Source: Pristionchus mayeri (lineage: Eukaryota > Nematoda > Chromadorea > Rhabditida > Neodiplogasteridae). From it: 64,000 nt of DNA. The DNA is taken from contig BTRK01000002.1 in assembly GCA_036245805.1 (NCBI GenBank), forward strand, positions 682,001 through 746,000, in the 5' to 3' direction. The translations under genes were made by a program, and so were the position numbers. Positions within the stretch are counted from its first letter, which is position 1; each line of letters starts with the position of its first letter. The notes under the pieces are model-generated. The model saw only the letters and a program-made list of their open reading frames with translations, did not search any database and was not told where the DNA came from. Shown one piece after another: positions 15,301 through 25,036 of this stretch.

Positions 15301-17225
15301 AAATACCTCGGACATGGATCCGGTAGCATGCGTAACACGTAAATTGTTCTGATTCCGCTAGGGTCAGTGTGATGGATCCGGTACGATTCCAGTTCCTTGC
15401 CATGCTCATGCATCGTTTCGGCACTCTGGCGCACATCATTGCATCGACTGATCTCTTCTGCTGCAAGAAGCAAACCGAGAAGCTCACAGAGGAGGACATG
15501 GTGAGAATTGGGAGGAAATATATATTGTTGCTCTTCTCATAAGTTTGAAAAAAAGTTGCAAAGGATACAGCAGTCATTACAGATAGTCGTCACTTTTTTT
15601 CGTTGTTTTCATAAATGTTTCTGTATGATAATTTGATTACTGATCTTATTACTGACATTGCAGGTCGTTCAAAACGCGGTCGAGATAGCCCGAGAGCTAC
15701 AGGCGATACGAGGAGTGGACGAGTCACTCCCGAAGGATGACAACATGGTCAGTGCCATCGGTCTTGAGCTGAAGACACACGAATACATCAAAATGGACTT
15801 ACAATTTTCCACTTTGAATTCATGCTACACATAGTTCCTTTGATAAACTTTCACATTAATTGTATACATTTTTGCAGGAGGAAGTGGGCATCTCTCGTCG
15901 TCGCGTCGTGCAGAATCTGGAGCACTCACGCAAGTCGATGATGAAGAAGAAGACGGAGACACTCGATGCTGCGTTCAAGAAACGATTCTTCGCCCTGAGG
16001 CGAGTATCTTTGATTGTCAGAGGCACTACGCCGGATGAGAACTATGACGTTATGCTGCCTTTTTATATATCCTTTTGCTATATTTTGGTATATGATATAT
16101 CAAACGCGGAGTGACGTCATAGTTCTGATAAGACCTAGCACCCTATCAGATGGTTAACATAGGGAAGATTGTGAAGTGAATTGTCTATCGTTTTCTCGCC
16201 TGATCTCTGCGAAATAAGAGTTCAGACCAAGTATAAGGAAACAGTGTTTCTGTTTGGTACACATAAATAGCCATTTCTCTTGAGATGTCATTTCCCTTGC
16301 AGGACGTTCCCCTAAGACGGATGGTATTGGGTATGTAAAAAAAACTTCGTTTTTAGAGGATGTTGCTCTGATCATTGAAACAAACAATCAGGAAAACAGA
16401 TTGCAAAGCAGCTAAAAAAAAGTATGACCGAGAGCAAAATGGTACAAAAAAACTAGGCTGGAAGATAACAAGGTAGACTCACTCGGTACATGAGAGATGT
16501 ATAGCTGTGCCTATCACATATATTTTGAAAATAAAGTTAATAAATTGATATTTACAGTAGTGAACTCGAGGCGGCTCAGCAGGCGGCGAATAGCAATGCA
16601 CTCAGTCGAAAAGACAATCGATTGACGATGAGGAAAGGAACGATCAGGTAGGTTTCACACTAAATTCAAAAATTTTTGAAAAGTTGTTTTGCTCAATGTC
16701 TTCGGGATCATCCTTGAAACGATTACAAAAATGAATTAAAAGACTGCAAGTTTCAAGTTTTAAAAGACGGCGAAAAGTTAGAACTAATAATTACAGGGCT
16801 CTTGAACAGCGGCGCGATTCACTATTCGGAACGATTGATAAACGAGAGGTGGGGAAATGTATTACTCAATTTAAATTAAGTCTAAAATTAACGTGAAATA
16901 CGAAGACACTTACAGTATGGCCAAGGCCGGGTCGAACAAGAGTGTATGCCGAAGGGTAAAAAGCCAAAGGTGCGCTCTGGTCCTTTAGATTGCGAAAGCG
17001 TGCACATATTCATTCGGAAATCGCATTCCATCGTCGCCAAAAAAACATCAAAAACAGCTTTTGCCTGAAAATTACAACCCGTAAATTCGCAAATCGCAGG
17101 TCGAAGAGGTGGAGAAGAATCCCGGTCGTGGTCCGGCGCAGCGCAAGTTGGAGCGACTCTTCGACCAGCCGAAGACGGGCAGACCCCTTCCTGACAATGG
17201 AGAAATCGGAAGGAACAAGTTCTAG
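396..17225 (+). CDS. Chitin synthase (GT2 family, animal/nematode type), about 61 exons
   Basis: Integral-membrane enzyme that polymerises UDP-GlcNAc into chitin; in nematodes such enzymes make eggshell or pharyngeal-lining chitin. Reconstructed exons 501-609, 895-999, 1113-1179 ... 16916-16969, 17100-17225 sum to 5,055 nt (1,684 aa plus stop) with every phase matching; starting at ATG 396 adds 35 residues. Seen: Ser/Gly- and Pro-rich N-terminus (8-Pro run, exon 2), several membrane segments, TKIYACATMWHE (exon 27), TLDGDVDF (exon 33), catalytic GEDRWL (exon 36), the QRRRW signature split by an intron (exons 37/38), five or more membrane helices, LNIVAWGTRED (exon 44), coiled coil KLNEKLGEISHRLERIERR (exon 47), two C-terminal membrane helices and a charged tail. 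EDR and QRRRW are defining chitin synthase motifs (family knowledge). Two introns start with GC (12274, 16000). The start is the weakest point. I cannot decide chs-1 versus chs-2. Confidence 0.95.
1396..2886 (+). other. Long intron 4 of the chitin synthase; nothing recognised
   Basis: At about 1.5 kb this is the longest intron of the gene. It has CT-rich (about 1560-1750) and GA-rich (about 2460-2640) stretches. The open frames here are low-complexity shadows with no splice logic or known motif. An internal promoter or enhancer is possible but nothing specific shows it. Confidence 0.4.
5646..5720. repeat. Palindromic mini-element, family A (GGTCGGATGAGAAC ends)
   Basis: Imperfect inverted repeat of about 75 bp in chitin synthase intron 14. 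It starts ggtcggatgagaact and ends agttctcatccgacc, with inner arms (gccgcctt / aggcggc) and a TGACGTCA palindrome. The same ends recur at 7383 and 16031. MITE-like; no ORF. Confidence 0.75.
6147..6267. repeat. Palindromic mini-element, family B (AGAGTTCG ends)
   Basis: Inverted repeat in chitin synthase intron 16. Left arm tagagttcgtaattcgggtc and right arm gacccgaattacgaactcta are near-perfect complements, enclosing a second pairing (acactctctctcg / gaaagagtgtgt). It recurs at 6781 and 43356. Confidence 0.75.
6268..6356. repeat. Partial family-B hairpin next to the previous copy
   Basis: Contains ctctcttcattctgcgcatt, a central gaccgaacgagagagtgtgt and a tggtatcgtttctcgg end. This layout matches the right half of the copy at 43356. 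It looks like a second, partly eroded insertion directly abutting the first. Confidence 0.55.
6781..6890. repeat. Palindromic mini-element, family B
   Basis: Inverted repeat in chitin synthase intron 18. Left arm ttagagtttgtaattcggga, right arm cccgaataacgaactttaa, and inner core ttcccacactctct / agagagtgtgggaa. Diverged from the 6147 copy but with the same architecture. Confidence 0.7.
7383..7449. repeat. Palindromic mini-element, family A
   Basis: Second copy, in chitin synthase intron 20. It begins gtcggatgagaactatgacg and returns as tgacgtcatagttct, with a short loop around ctttgatctatcaaag. Its right end is less complete than the copy at 5646. Confidence 0.7.
9297..9395. repeat. Degenerate GAGA-core hairpin
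   Basis: In chitin synthase intron 28. Gatctgactgtcctcatgtc and cacacactctta on the left face gagagagtcagacgat on the right, so the ends resemble family C (19303, 25433). The arms pair poorly, so this looks like an old copy. Confidence 0.35.
10320..10345 (+). pseudogene. Fossil duplicate of the start of chitin synthase exon 33
   Basis: Gaggtggacgagcaagcgtg repeats the beginning of the real exon at 10485 (aggtggacgagcaagcgcg), including its AG acceptor, with two substitutions. The copy then breaks down. Nearby, ttcgacgattt..atagtaga also occurs twice (about 10154 and 10344), so a small segment was duplicated and decayed. Confidence 0.6.
13895..13939. repeat. Perfect 21-bp inverted repeat with 3-nt loop
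   Basis: Tgaaagaggtaggtatttca plus c, then ccc, then the exact reverse complement: 21 of 21 bases pair. It lies in intron 47 of the chitin synthase. I see no relative elsewhere in the window. Confidence 0.85.
16031..16136. repeat. Palindromic mini-element, family A (longer loop)
   Basis: Third copy, in chitin synthase intron 57. It has ccggatgagaactatgacg at the left and tgacgtcatagttctgat at the right around an AT-rich loop of about 50 bp. A fragment of the same end (gttctcatccgacct) also appears near 19909. Confidence 0.65.
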
Positions 17226-17868
17226 ATCGCCTCTTCTTTCCCATTTTGACTCCATTTTAATGCCTTTATGTCTTTCAAGTTCAAAGGACTTAGCCTAAGC
17301 CCAAGCTGATCTTCCACCTTCCCAAATTCTGTTCAATCACTTGAGTAATTTGACTAGCAGCTCCGATCTGTGCACGGAAAGTTCCAACGAAATTACTAAC
17401 CATCTTCACCGACAAAGTTTTTCAACTAATATTATTTATTGATCTTGCTTTCACCTTTACCCTGTGCTCATTTTTGTCTTTCTCAATGTATTGTCCCAGT
17501 CTTTCAGCATAATCTCCTAGAAACAATTGACGATTTCAGAAGAGGGTACGCTACTTCCGAGTAGGCTTTATTTATTATTTTATCGATAAACAACTCATTT
17601 GTAACGCACATAACGATGAATAATCAGCAATGATTACAACCATGCTCCAATCCGATACCTTTACATAATTTTGGATAAAATACAAACAATGAGTATCACT
17701 GCGTAATTAAGACATTATTAACGCCAATGTGGCTTCGGGAATCCTCAATCAATTAGCAGAATCCAAATGGTACGCTGGGTCCCGTGTTAGCCTTCATGTA
17801 GTCCACAAGCATTCTAGCCTTGATCGGGCAAACATAGTTAGCGTTGCGAGATCGGAAGGAGGAGAGGT
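17226..17868. other. Convergent 3' intergenic region
   Basis: Separates the stop codon of the chitin synthase (+) from the stop of the DM-domain gene (-). AT-rich, with several AATAAA-like words, so it probably holds both 3' UTRs. No further gene seen. Confidence 0.5.
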
Positions 17869-20600
17869 CTACGGGGCAGTGCGGGCAGCAAGCTGGTTGA
17901 CGTGGAATGGATTCGATATGAATCCACCCTCGTTGTTGTTACCAGCAGTGAGAAGCGCTAGCAATTCAGCGAACCTCGGCGCGGACAGTGCTTCAATGAG
18001 GTTGGGGATAGATGGGACATTGTGAGTCGCAGCCTGGTTGAGGTGGAATGGATTCGGGGCAAACCCGCCCTCGTTATTGTTGCCACCTCTGAGAAGCGAT
18101 AGCACATCGGCGAACGCTTGGAGGTTGGGCATGACTGGGGCAATGGGAGGCGTTGGTACCGTTACGGGCCTGTAGTTGAGGATGGCCACAGATGCTGAGC
18201 CGACGTGAACGATTCCCTCAGATGGGAATAGAGCTGGGTAGGGCCGGGAGAAGGACAGATCGAGGAGGATCGGGGAGGTGCAGAGCAGGGGCGAAGACGG
18301 GGGAGAATCCACGATAGGAGCTTCCGAGAAGGCACGACGTCGAGCGGGCTCTGGTGACGTCACCGGCGAGGGCGAGACGGACTTGGCCACTGCAAGGTGT
18401 ACTTTGTGATTTGTGATAGAAGAGTCTTCGAGAGCAGCGTCACGGCTACCGTACTCTACGGAAGCGAAGTTTGGGCGCTGAGGGCGAGTGAGAAAGAGCG
18501 GCTGAGTGTTACCCAAAGAAAGATGGAGAGGAAGATGTTGGGAGTCACGCTGAAAGATCGCTGGAGGAATGAACGCGTGCGGGGGATCACGAAGCTGAGG
18601 GATTGGATTGAGGAAGGACTGAAAAGGAAAGCGCGCTGGGCCCTCAAGGTCAGGAGAATGGGACTGGAGCAGTGGAGCCGTGCCACTACGGTGTGGACGC
18701 CATACAATAGGAAGCGCCCCCCTGGGAAGCCTCACATACGATGGAGAGATGATTTGACCCGAGCTATTGGCAAACACTGGTGGAATGCAACTTATGAAGA
18801 GTACCGCCCCATCCTCATCTGAGCACCTATTGCCTGACATGATAAATTGATTGATTGATTAAGACATATCTCTGCTAAGTCGGTATACTCTGTCACCGAC
18901 AAGTCAGGGTAAAGTGCGAGCTCCTAAATCCCCAATGTAATCTTAATCCAGCACATCGCTAGACTTTTATCGCGCCCCTCTATCGGAATGTACTTGTAAA
19001 CACATTTTTTGCTACTTGCATGAGCGTATGTGAGGAGATGCCGCTATCTGATCGTGAGGGGAAATGTCAGACGTGTCAGGGAACAAACAGAGGTGACTAA
19101 TTAGCTTGCAAGTACAGTACTGCCCGACTCATTTTCGAAACACACCATCCTGGTGTAAACAAGCTGATTTGGCAATAGATAGACTTGCTATCTCGATGAA
19201 ATTCCGTAAAAATGAACGGAGCTTATTGTTTTTGTGGTCAAATCGTGTAATTTCATTTGAATTGCATATTCTAAATTGGTAAAAAATTTGGAATTTGTGC
19301 ATGAGCAACGATCTGACTCTCTTCAGTTTGTACGCTCTTTCGTCTTTCTGATCGGCGAGAGAGCGTGTAAACTGAAGAGAGTCAGAAGATTGCTCTTGTG
19401 CTCACCTCGTCCTCTCGACTGCTGAATCGACTGTCTGAAGCTCGCATCGAGAAGAGATCGAGAGCGGCAGATTGAGCAGGAAGGGCAGGTGCACGCCTCG
19501 TACGGACACTGGTTCTTGTGCCCCTGAATTACTGTCTCTACTCTTCAGGAAAGATACGAAAAATCACCGACGGGGTTCTCGAGCTAACTGATTATTAGAT
19601 TCCTACGCCACTAAAGAAACCAACCTTCTTTAGCACGGTGAGTCCGTGATTTCTGCAACGATTGCACGTGTAGGAGAGGCTGGATGCGTTGCCGGCCTTC
19701 TGAATAGAGATACACTTGCAGTATTGTGATTTTATTTGCGGAAAGCCTAAGACTTTCGAGGGTACCAGGTCGGATGATCACCGTAAGACCTTCCGAATGA
19801 TAACCAATAACAGTACCCTCAGTATCGTCGCAACACGATGTTTTTGAATGCGTGCGAACCTCCTTTGAAAACAATGAAGAAAGGTTCTATTTTTGGTTAC
19901 TTCCGAATGTTCTCATCCGACCTAATGGCCTAAGAGAGTCATGAGTACCGACCTGCTCCTCTCTCCGCATTCGCAGCTGACGCGCGACGATGGCGCGTCT
20001 CTCGCGGACGACTCCGCACAGGGTGCAGTCGCAGCCGGTGAAAGGGCAGACATGCGAGCGTTGATGCGCGGTGACGCCGTGAGCCCCGCAGAGGTAACAG
20101 GCGCCACGCACTGAAAGTTGATATGCGTATTCTGGAAATGTCAATGAGGACAATCTGAATGTACAATTTCCTTCAGCTCTATCGAAAATCGGAAATTAGA
20201 ATGAGATGTTGCATTTCCAAATCAGAGAGCTATCGTTAAAACGGTAATGTAACGAAACTATCGACAGATTTGCATTCAAGCTCTCTAGTTCTGTGAGAAA
20301 TTGAGGAGGGACACGTATCCACTCGCAACACTGCCTACTACGTAACGTAAAGATGGCCTCTACGATAGGGGTCGCTTCGGAAGAAAGCGCTCTATTCATT
20401 ATGCGTGCTCTCTAACTCGTCTAGACCTAGATATCATGTAAACGATTTCTGATGAAGCCGACTGATCGGATTATAACAGCCTTCATCCATTGTCAACAGA
20501 AAAACCACTGGACGAATTCGTTTCTTTATCCCTACTCCCAACACTAGGATGGGGAAGAGCACTAACCAGATCTTCCAGGGGAACGACGAGTGTTGTCCAT
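17869..20600 (-). CDS. Two-DM-domain (doublesex/mab-3) transcription factor
   Basis: DNA-binding protein of the sexual-development DM family. Five exons: 20567-20600, 19953-20110, 19625-19699, 19406-19523 and 17869-18389; all phases match, giving 301 aa. DM1 (about residues 16-60) begins CYLCGAHG and continues HVCPFTGCDCTLC and VVRERRAIVARQLRMRR. DM2 (about 75-120) has CNRCRNHGLTVLKK joined across an intron to GHKNQCPYEACTCPSC. Both carry the CxxC..H..C..CxC zinc pattern; DM1 lacks the usual GHK. Two DM domains are known in nematode MAB-3 and DMD-3, so it is of that type; I cannot assign orthology. The C-terminus is Ser/Pro-rich, then has two tandem repeats of about 45 residues sharing GNNNEGGF and NPFH.NQ. 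It is divergent from the receptor gene starting near 21.9 kb. Intron 4 carries an RTE fragment and a hairpin element. Confidence 0.88.
18391..18862 (+). mobile_element. 5'-truncated RTE-type non-LTR retrotransposon (3' end)
   Basis: The + frame 18397-18822 reads TVLYGSEVWALRASEKERL, then MERKMLG, KARWALKVRRM, KRPPGKP and RWRDDL, ending in a stop. This is the C-terminal region of RTE-clade reverse transcriptase polyproteins. A short tail with ttgattgattgatt repeats follows, typical of RTE 3' ends. It lies antisense in the last intron of the DM gene and stops within a few bases of the acceptor. Confidence 0.8.
19303..19396. repeat. Palindromic mini-element, family C (GAGCAA..TCTGACTCTC ends)
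   Basis: Inverted repeat in intron 4 of the DM gene. Arms gatctgactctcttcagttt and aaactgaagagagtcaga are nearly complementary, with an inner acgctctttcg / cgagagagcgt stem. It recurs at 23926 and 25433. Confidence 0.75.
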
Positions 20601-21902
20601 GATGATTGCTGAGTAAGGTACTCAAGAGCTACTCGAGGAGAGCAGAGTGTGAATACGAGGCCGGATGGGCGGATTTATACGGGATCGGGATGATGTATCC
20701 GTGCGGTGCCCCCCCCCCCTTTGGTTTTTGCAGCAAGGAGACGGTGCTGGTACTCTCCGTCTCTCCATTTTTCCCGTTCCTTTACCCTAGTGATGAGACT
20801 TGGGAGAAGGAAGAGGGAAGGAGAGGGAAAGGGTAGGTTGAGAAGGGAGAGAAGAGAGAACGCTGAAAAGGAGAGGAGATGAGGGGATAGAAGTGGGAGG
20901 CAAGATTAGGAGAGATCGTACCGGTTGATATTGAGTGAATAGCTCGGTAACACTTTTTTTAGCTTTTACGCTCTCCCTATCTCCCCTTTAGCGTCTAATT
21001 GCTAGAGTAAATGACGTGTAAGGTGAAGCTTGAAAATTTAGGCTACTGAGATCCCCACAGTTTCATTCCTAGATACGAAGATTTTTGAGCAGCGTTGAGC
21101 ATTTTGCATATGTTCTGTGTGAGTATTGTGCGGATCATCGTGTTTCTTAAACAATATTCATAATCGAAAACGGTGTGCGAATTCGAAAGTCGCTAATTGC
21201 CTACATGTAAAGTGCAAAGGTAAGTGTGAGAGGAAACCTTCTTGACCGAATGTAACTGATCTTTGCGATTTTATCTCCGAAACCCCCTTTGACAACCGTT
21301 TCCGATAACACTTCCTCCAAGGTTAGATACTATTATTGGAAGAATTCCTTTACATACTGTTCTGAATTGTGCAAGTGTTGAGAACATAGTTTTCCATGTT
21401 TCAAATGAGTAATTATCTTATTTCGGGACTATTCACTTCACACAGCTTCTCGACATGTTGCTCGACGACAGTTTTGGAAATAAAAATACCGCGGCCCGAA
21501 TTCCGAACTGTACAAATGACGCGTTCTTCCAGTTTCGTAAATAACCCAATTCTCCGGATGAAAAAAGTTGCGATCGTATCTCCGAAAATCTGTGAATGAC
21601 GTTAGTTGCGATTTCAATTGACATTCCCTCTTTGAAGAACTGTCCCTTTGCATCACTAACATTCTCATTGGGCCATATCATGTTTTCTTTGCAGGAAGGC
21701 GCTTTTTACGCCTTCTGATTGATCTACCTTCCTAGAAAGAAAGGTATTGTGCCGATTGAGGAAATTCGTGCTCCATTTCTTCACATGTGCCCTCAGCGAT
21801 AATGGAATCGCCCCGAGCGCAATTATGAGTTTTCGCTGGAAGTGGGAAGAGAAATGATAAGGTAACCTGTTACCTTTTGCTTACTTCTTCATCAGCATTC
21901 AG
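20601..21902. other. Intergenic region between divergent genes
   Basis: Lies between the start of the DM gene (-) and the first recognisable exon of the receptor-like gene (+), so it probably contains both promoters. Contains a C-run (20709-20719) and GA-rich tracts (about 20800-20930). I see no convincing coding exon; an upstream 5' exon of the receptor gene may be hidden here. Confidence 0.4.
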
Positions 21903-24751
21903 ATGACCTACCTATTATGAATCCCTCACCGGTCCCTGAGCTACGAGTTGGTGTCTACGGTAGCGTGCCTGAGGTTGGAAATTGATTTGATTTAAATTAT
22001 TTGTTGATTTTTAGGTGTATCCAAACTGCTTTCGCTTCCCGGAAGTTCATGCGGGTTGCTCCTATCCGGGATGGTGCATCGAAGTTCGTGATTTATTAAG
22101 TTGAATTTTCAGTTGACTAAAATTGTTTTGTTGCATATTTTAGGTCGTTAGCATGCTAACCCAGTTCCTCAATATTACGTGGACGCTGGTTCTGTTGGGA
22201 AATAGGTATTCGAGTAACTAATCAGTCATTTACCAAAACTCAAATTGAAATTCAGAACCGACAAGGCGGATTGGGGAGTACTAAAGGAAGACAATACGAC
22301 TTGGTTAGGATTTGTGCTTGTGAAGACATCCCTAGTCAGTGTTCCATTTCCAGGAACGGCGCGCTCGGGAACATTCAGCGAGGGGAAGTTGATACTGTCT
22401 GTCTCATGTACCAGTCGACTTCCATCCGATCCCAGTTCTTCGATTTTTCAACATCTATGACTACGGTAGGCGAGGATTATCGATTGGCCATCAATTATTC
22501 GTTTTAGGCCCGATCAATATTCATCACTCGAGAGCCAACCGAGGAATTTGGCGAGTACGTGAGCAAGGTATTTATACTAATTATTAATTAATGTTTTCTT
22601 ACTAATTAGGTATTCCGCACTTTCGAAGTGCAATTATGGGCGCTATTCTTCCTAGTGATCGTCATCCAGGTCAGCGACTTTGTTCTAATTAATCCCTTTA
22701 CTATCCCGGCTAGCATGAGCCCGCGTGGCCTAATGGATAAGGCGTCTGACTTCTAATCAGAAGATTGTCGGTTCGATCCCGGCCGTGGGCTTTCATTTTT
22801 TCATCAGCCAACATGTTGGCAGAGTGTTTGCATGATCGTCTGCCACTGGCTGGAGGGAGAGGTCATGGATTAGTTAGTTTTTGTTTATGTTATTGGAAAA
22901 TATTCAAAACATCCTCAGGCGCCAGCGTCTTCAGTCCTCGACAGCACGCCTGGCAGTGCTTCCGCTTCTTCATAATTCAGCCGTTTGGCAAATATCGGTT
23001 ATTACTCATTAATTAATAATGTAAATTACCATAATTGAGACGGCGCACTTACGGCGGCAATTTTCTCATGTCGATGAATTCTCTGGCAACACTGCTCGTC
23101 ACATCGCTATATTCGGGTGAGTTTCACTACTAGTTGAAAGGAAGAACGCGATGAAACCTTTTGATTATTGGTCGCTACAGGTCTTAAAAAAACATTAATC
23201 ATTGCCTTTGCAGGACTTCTCCTTACCCGGCTGCTCGACCCGCTCCCCACGACGCCTTTCACTTCAGCCGATCAGGTGCAATTGATTACTTTCATGTTGT
23301 CAAAAAAATCTTCATCACTCATTTCAAATTGTTCGTTACCTTCAAAGGTTTGCAGATTCTTCGAGGATTTTCGCTCCTCTAATCTATCCTACTTCCGGCA
23401 GTTGCGTGAGGCTCACGTGCACAGCGATATTGTCGTCGTTGGTAGGTCGGGAAATTCTTCTATGAAAATATAAAGAAACTAGGTTTCTCAAAAATTGTTC
23501 GAAAATGTAGCGAAGCACGTAGTTGAGATTCCATAAAATATGTTTCATAATAAATTAATACAAAATTTCAGATTGCGAAAGAATGATTAGATCCGCCTGG
23601 GTAATCGAAAAATGAACACAAACTTATCGATTTTCCTTATATATTAACACAGTTCATTCAGAATCCGTAGCAGAAGCTCTCAATCGAGTGGAGAACGAAA
23701 ATCTAATTTATCCAACACAAGGTTTGACCTTTACATTTGATTACGTAAAGCAAGTTCAATTCATATAAAAATGTTATGCTGAACTAAAAACAATTTGCTC
23801 GAAATAATTGTCTAGCGTTTCTAGCATCATTATGCCTTTCTCCAGAAGACTCCAATACAATGTTCGAGGCTCGCAAGCGCTGTGGGCTCACATTCGTCAA
23901 TAACAGTTCGTTCTCTTACTTTGAGGAGCAATAGTCTGACTCTCTCGATATCACACACTCTCTCGCATTGTCCGGCGAGAGAGCGTGCAGTATGAGGAGA
24001 ATTACTTAATATGAGACATATCACAAAACTTATGACGGATAAAAGCTCGAGACAGTCTTTTACAGCGATCGGCCTGCTATCGATGCATTTTGCATTTCGA
24101 AAACATCATCCTATTCTCGAAGCCTGGAACCGTGCGATGGTCTACAATCAGCAATTCATTGTGCGTTTCATATTCGTATCTAATCTCTCTCAGAGTCATG
24201 TGTTTGAAATTAAGCCTCGCGAGCCTGCATCGTATCTTCGAAATAGAAAGAGTCTTTCTTTTCGATAATTTTATGATGAGAGAGTCTCTAGATTCTGCAA
24301 TTGTGCTATCTAGAAGTTGGCACAGTTGTTCCATGTGATCGAGTGATGACGTCATTCGTACAGGTCAAAACATTCGACAAGTACATGCGTGATGGCGGGC
24401 TCCTCTCGAATCCACACCGATGCCGGGAAGTTGACGCGGTAACGGTAAGCGATCAATACTCGCAATTTTCCTGTTCTTTAACCAACCTTTCCCTTCTTCA
24501 CTAGCCAAGCAAATATACAGAAGAAAAAAACTATAATAATTCCCAATATTACTTTTTGACGGCTGTTTTTATGGCGTAAAATCAGAATCGATAACTGACT
24601 TCTTCAGTCACGAGAGGGCACGGCATTATCGATGACTGACGTCGCCGGGGCCTTTGTCTTCTTCGTCGTTCTTTGTGATGCCGCTTTCGCTATCATGGGG
24701 CTAGAAGTGGGATGGAATGGATACCGAAGACGGAGAAAGTGCAACGAATGA
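21903..24751 (+). CDS. Divergent ionotropic glutamate receptor-like (IR-type) channel subunit, 5' end uncertain
   Basis: Ligand-gated channel homologue. Exons include 21903-21973 (LRVGVYGSVPE), 22015-22083, 22144-22205, 22256-22303 and 22354-22465. Across the 22303/22354 junction the protein reads TTWNGALGNIQRGEVD, the conserved lobe motif before FFDFS. Then 22508-22567, 22610-22669 (first membrane helix), 22919-22997 (pore side), 23040-23116 and 23214-23275 (second helix), more ligand-domain exons to about 24450, and the last exon with membrane helix VAGAFVFFVVLCDAAFAIMG and stop at 24749. The first clear ATG is 21917 and no upstream exon was found. At two junctions (22669/22919 and 23600/23651) consensus splice sites do not keep frame, so a micro-exon or a damaging indel must exist. 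A tRNA gene sits in one of these introns. Receptor fold clear; functionality uncertain. Confidence 0.75.
22719..22790 (+). tRNA. tRNA-Arg (anticodon TCT)
   Basis: A 72-nt cloverleaf: acceptor GCCCGCG / CGTGGGC (one G-T pair), D arm GCC..GGC, anticodon stem TCTGA / TCAGA around loop CTTCTAA (anticodon TCT), T arm GTCGG TTCGATC CCGGC. T-rich sequence (tttcatttttt) follows as a Pol III terminator. It lies in sense orientation inside an intron of the glutamate-receptor-like gene. Confidence 0.95.
23926..24008. repeat. Palindromic mini-element, family C
   Basis: In an intron of the receptor-like gene. Gagcaatagtctgactctc on the left and an inner acactctctcg / cgagagagcgt stem are clear; the right outer arm (gaggagaattact) is eroded. 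Confidence 0.6.
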
Positions 24752-25036
24752 CAGATTTTCCGTAGATTTGACCCGATATATGTGAACAAAGTTGTCGTTC
24801 TTCTTGGAATGTCCCTTATAAACGTTACACTCGACGGGCATCACTTTTCTGGTTATCCTTCATGTGAATAAATGAATGTAAATGAATGAATTTTGGAATG
24901 AGAATAATTACTTCAAACGAATGCTGAAAACACTGCAAAAGTCTGATTAAGGGAGGCGAACGAGAAATCTCGAGCATGAGAGTGAAAGTGCTTTGGCCGA
25001 TAGGCTAGTTCCGCTATCCCCTCGGCATTTATCGCC
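24752..25036. other. Short intergenic region
   Basis: Follows the stop of the receptor-like gene and precedes the ATG of the small secreted protein. It should hold the 3' UTR of one and the promoter of the other. No further gene seen. Confidence 0.4.

Noticed and set aside
16300..16330. Possible extra chitin synthase exon after ttgcag at about 16302
   Set aside because: With either donor choice at about 16000 it introduces a stop or breaks phase with the exon at 16558.
17869..18840. A single 323-codon minus-strand ORF
   Set aside because: Only 17869-18389 belongs to the DM gene. The rest is the antisense of the RTE reverse transcriptase fragment, separated by a good splice acceptor.
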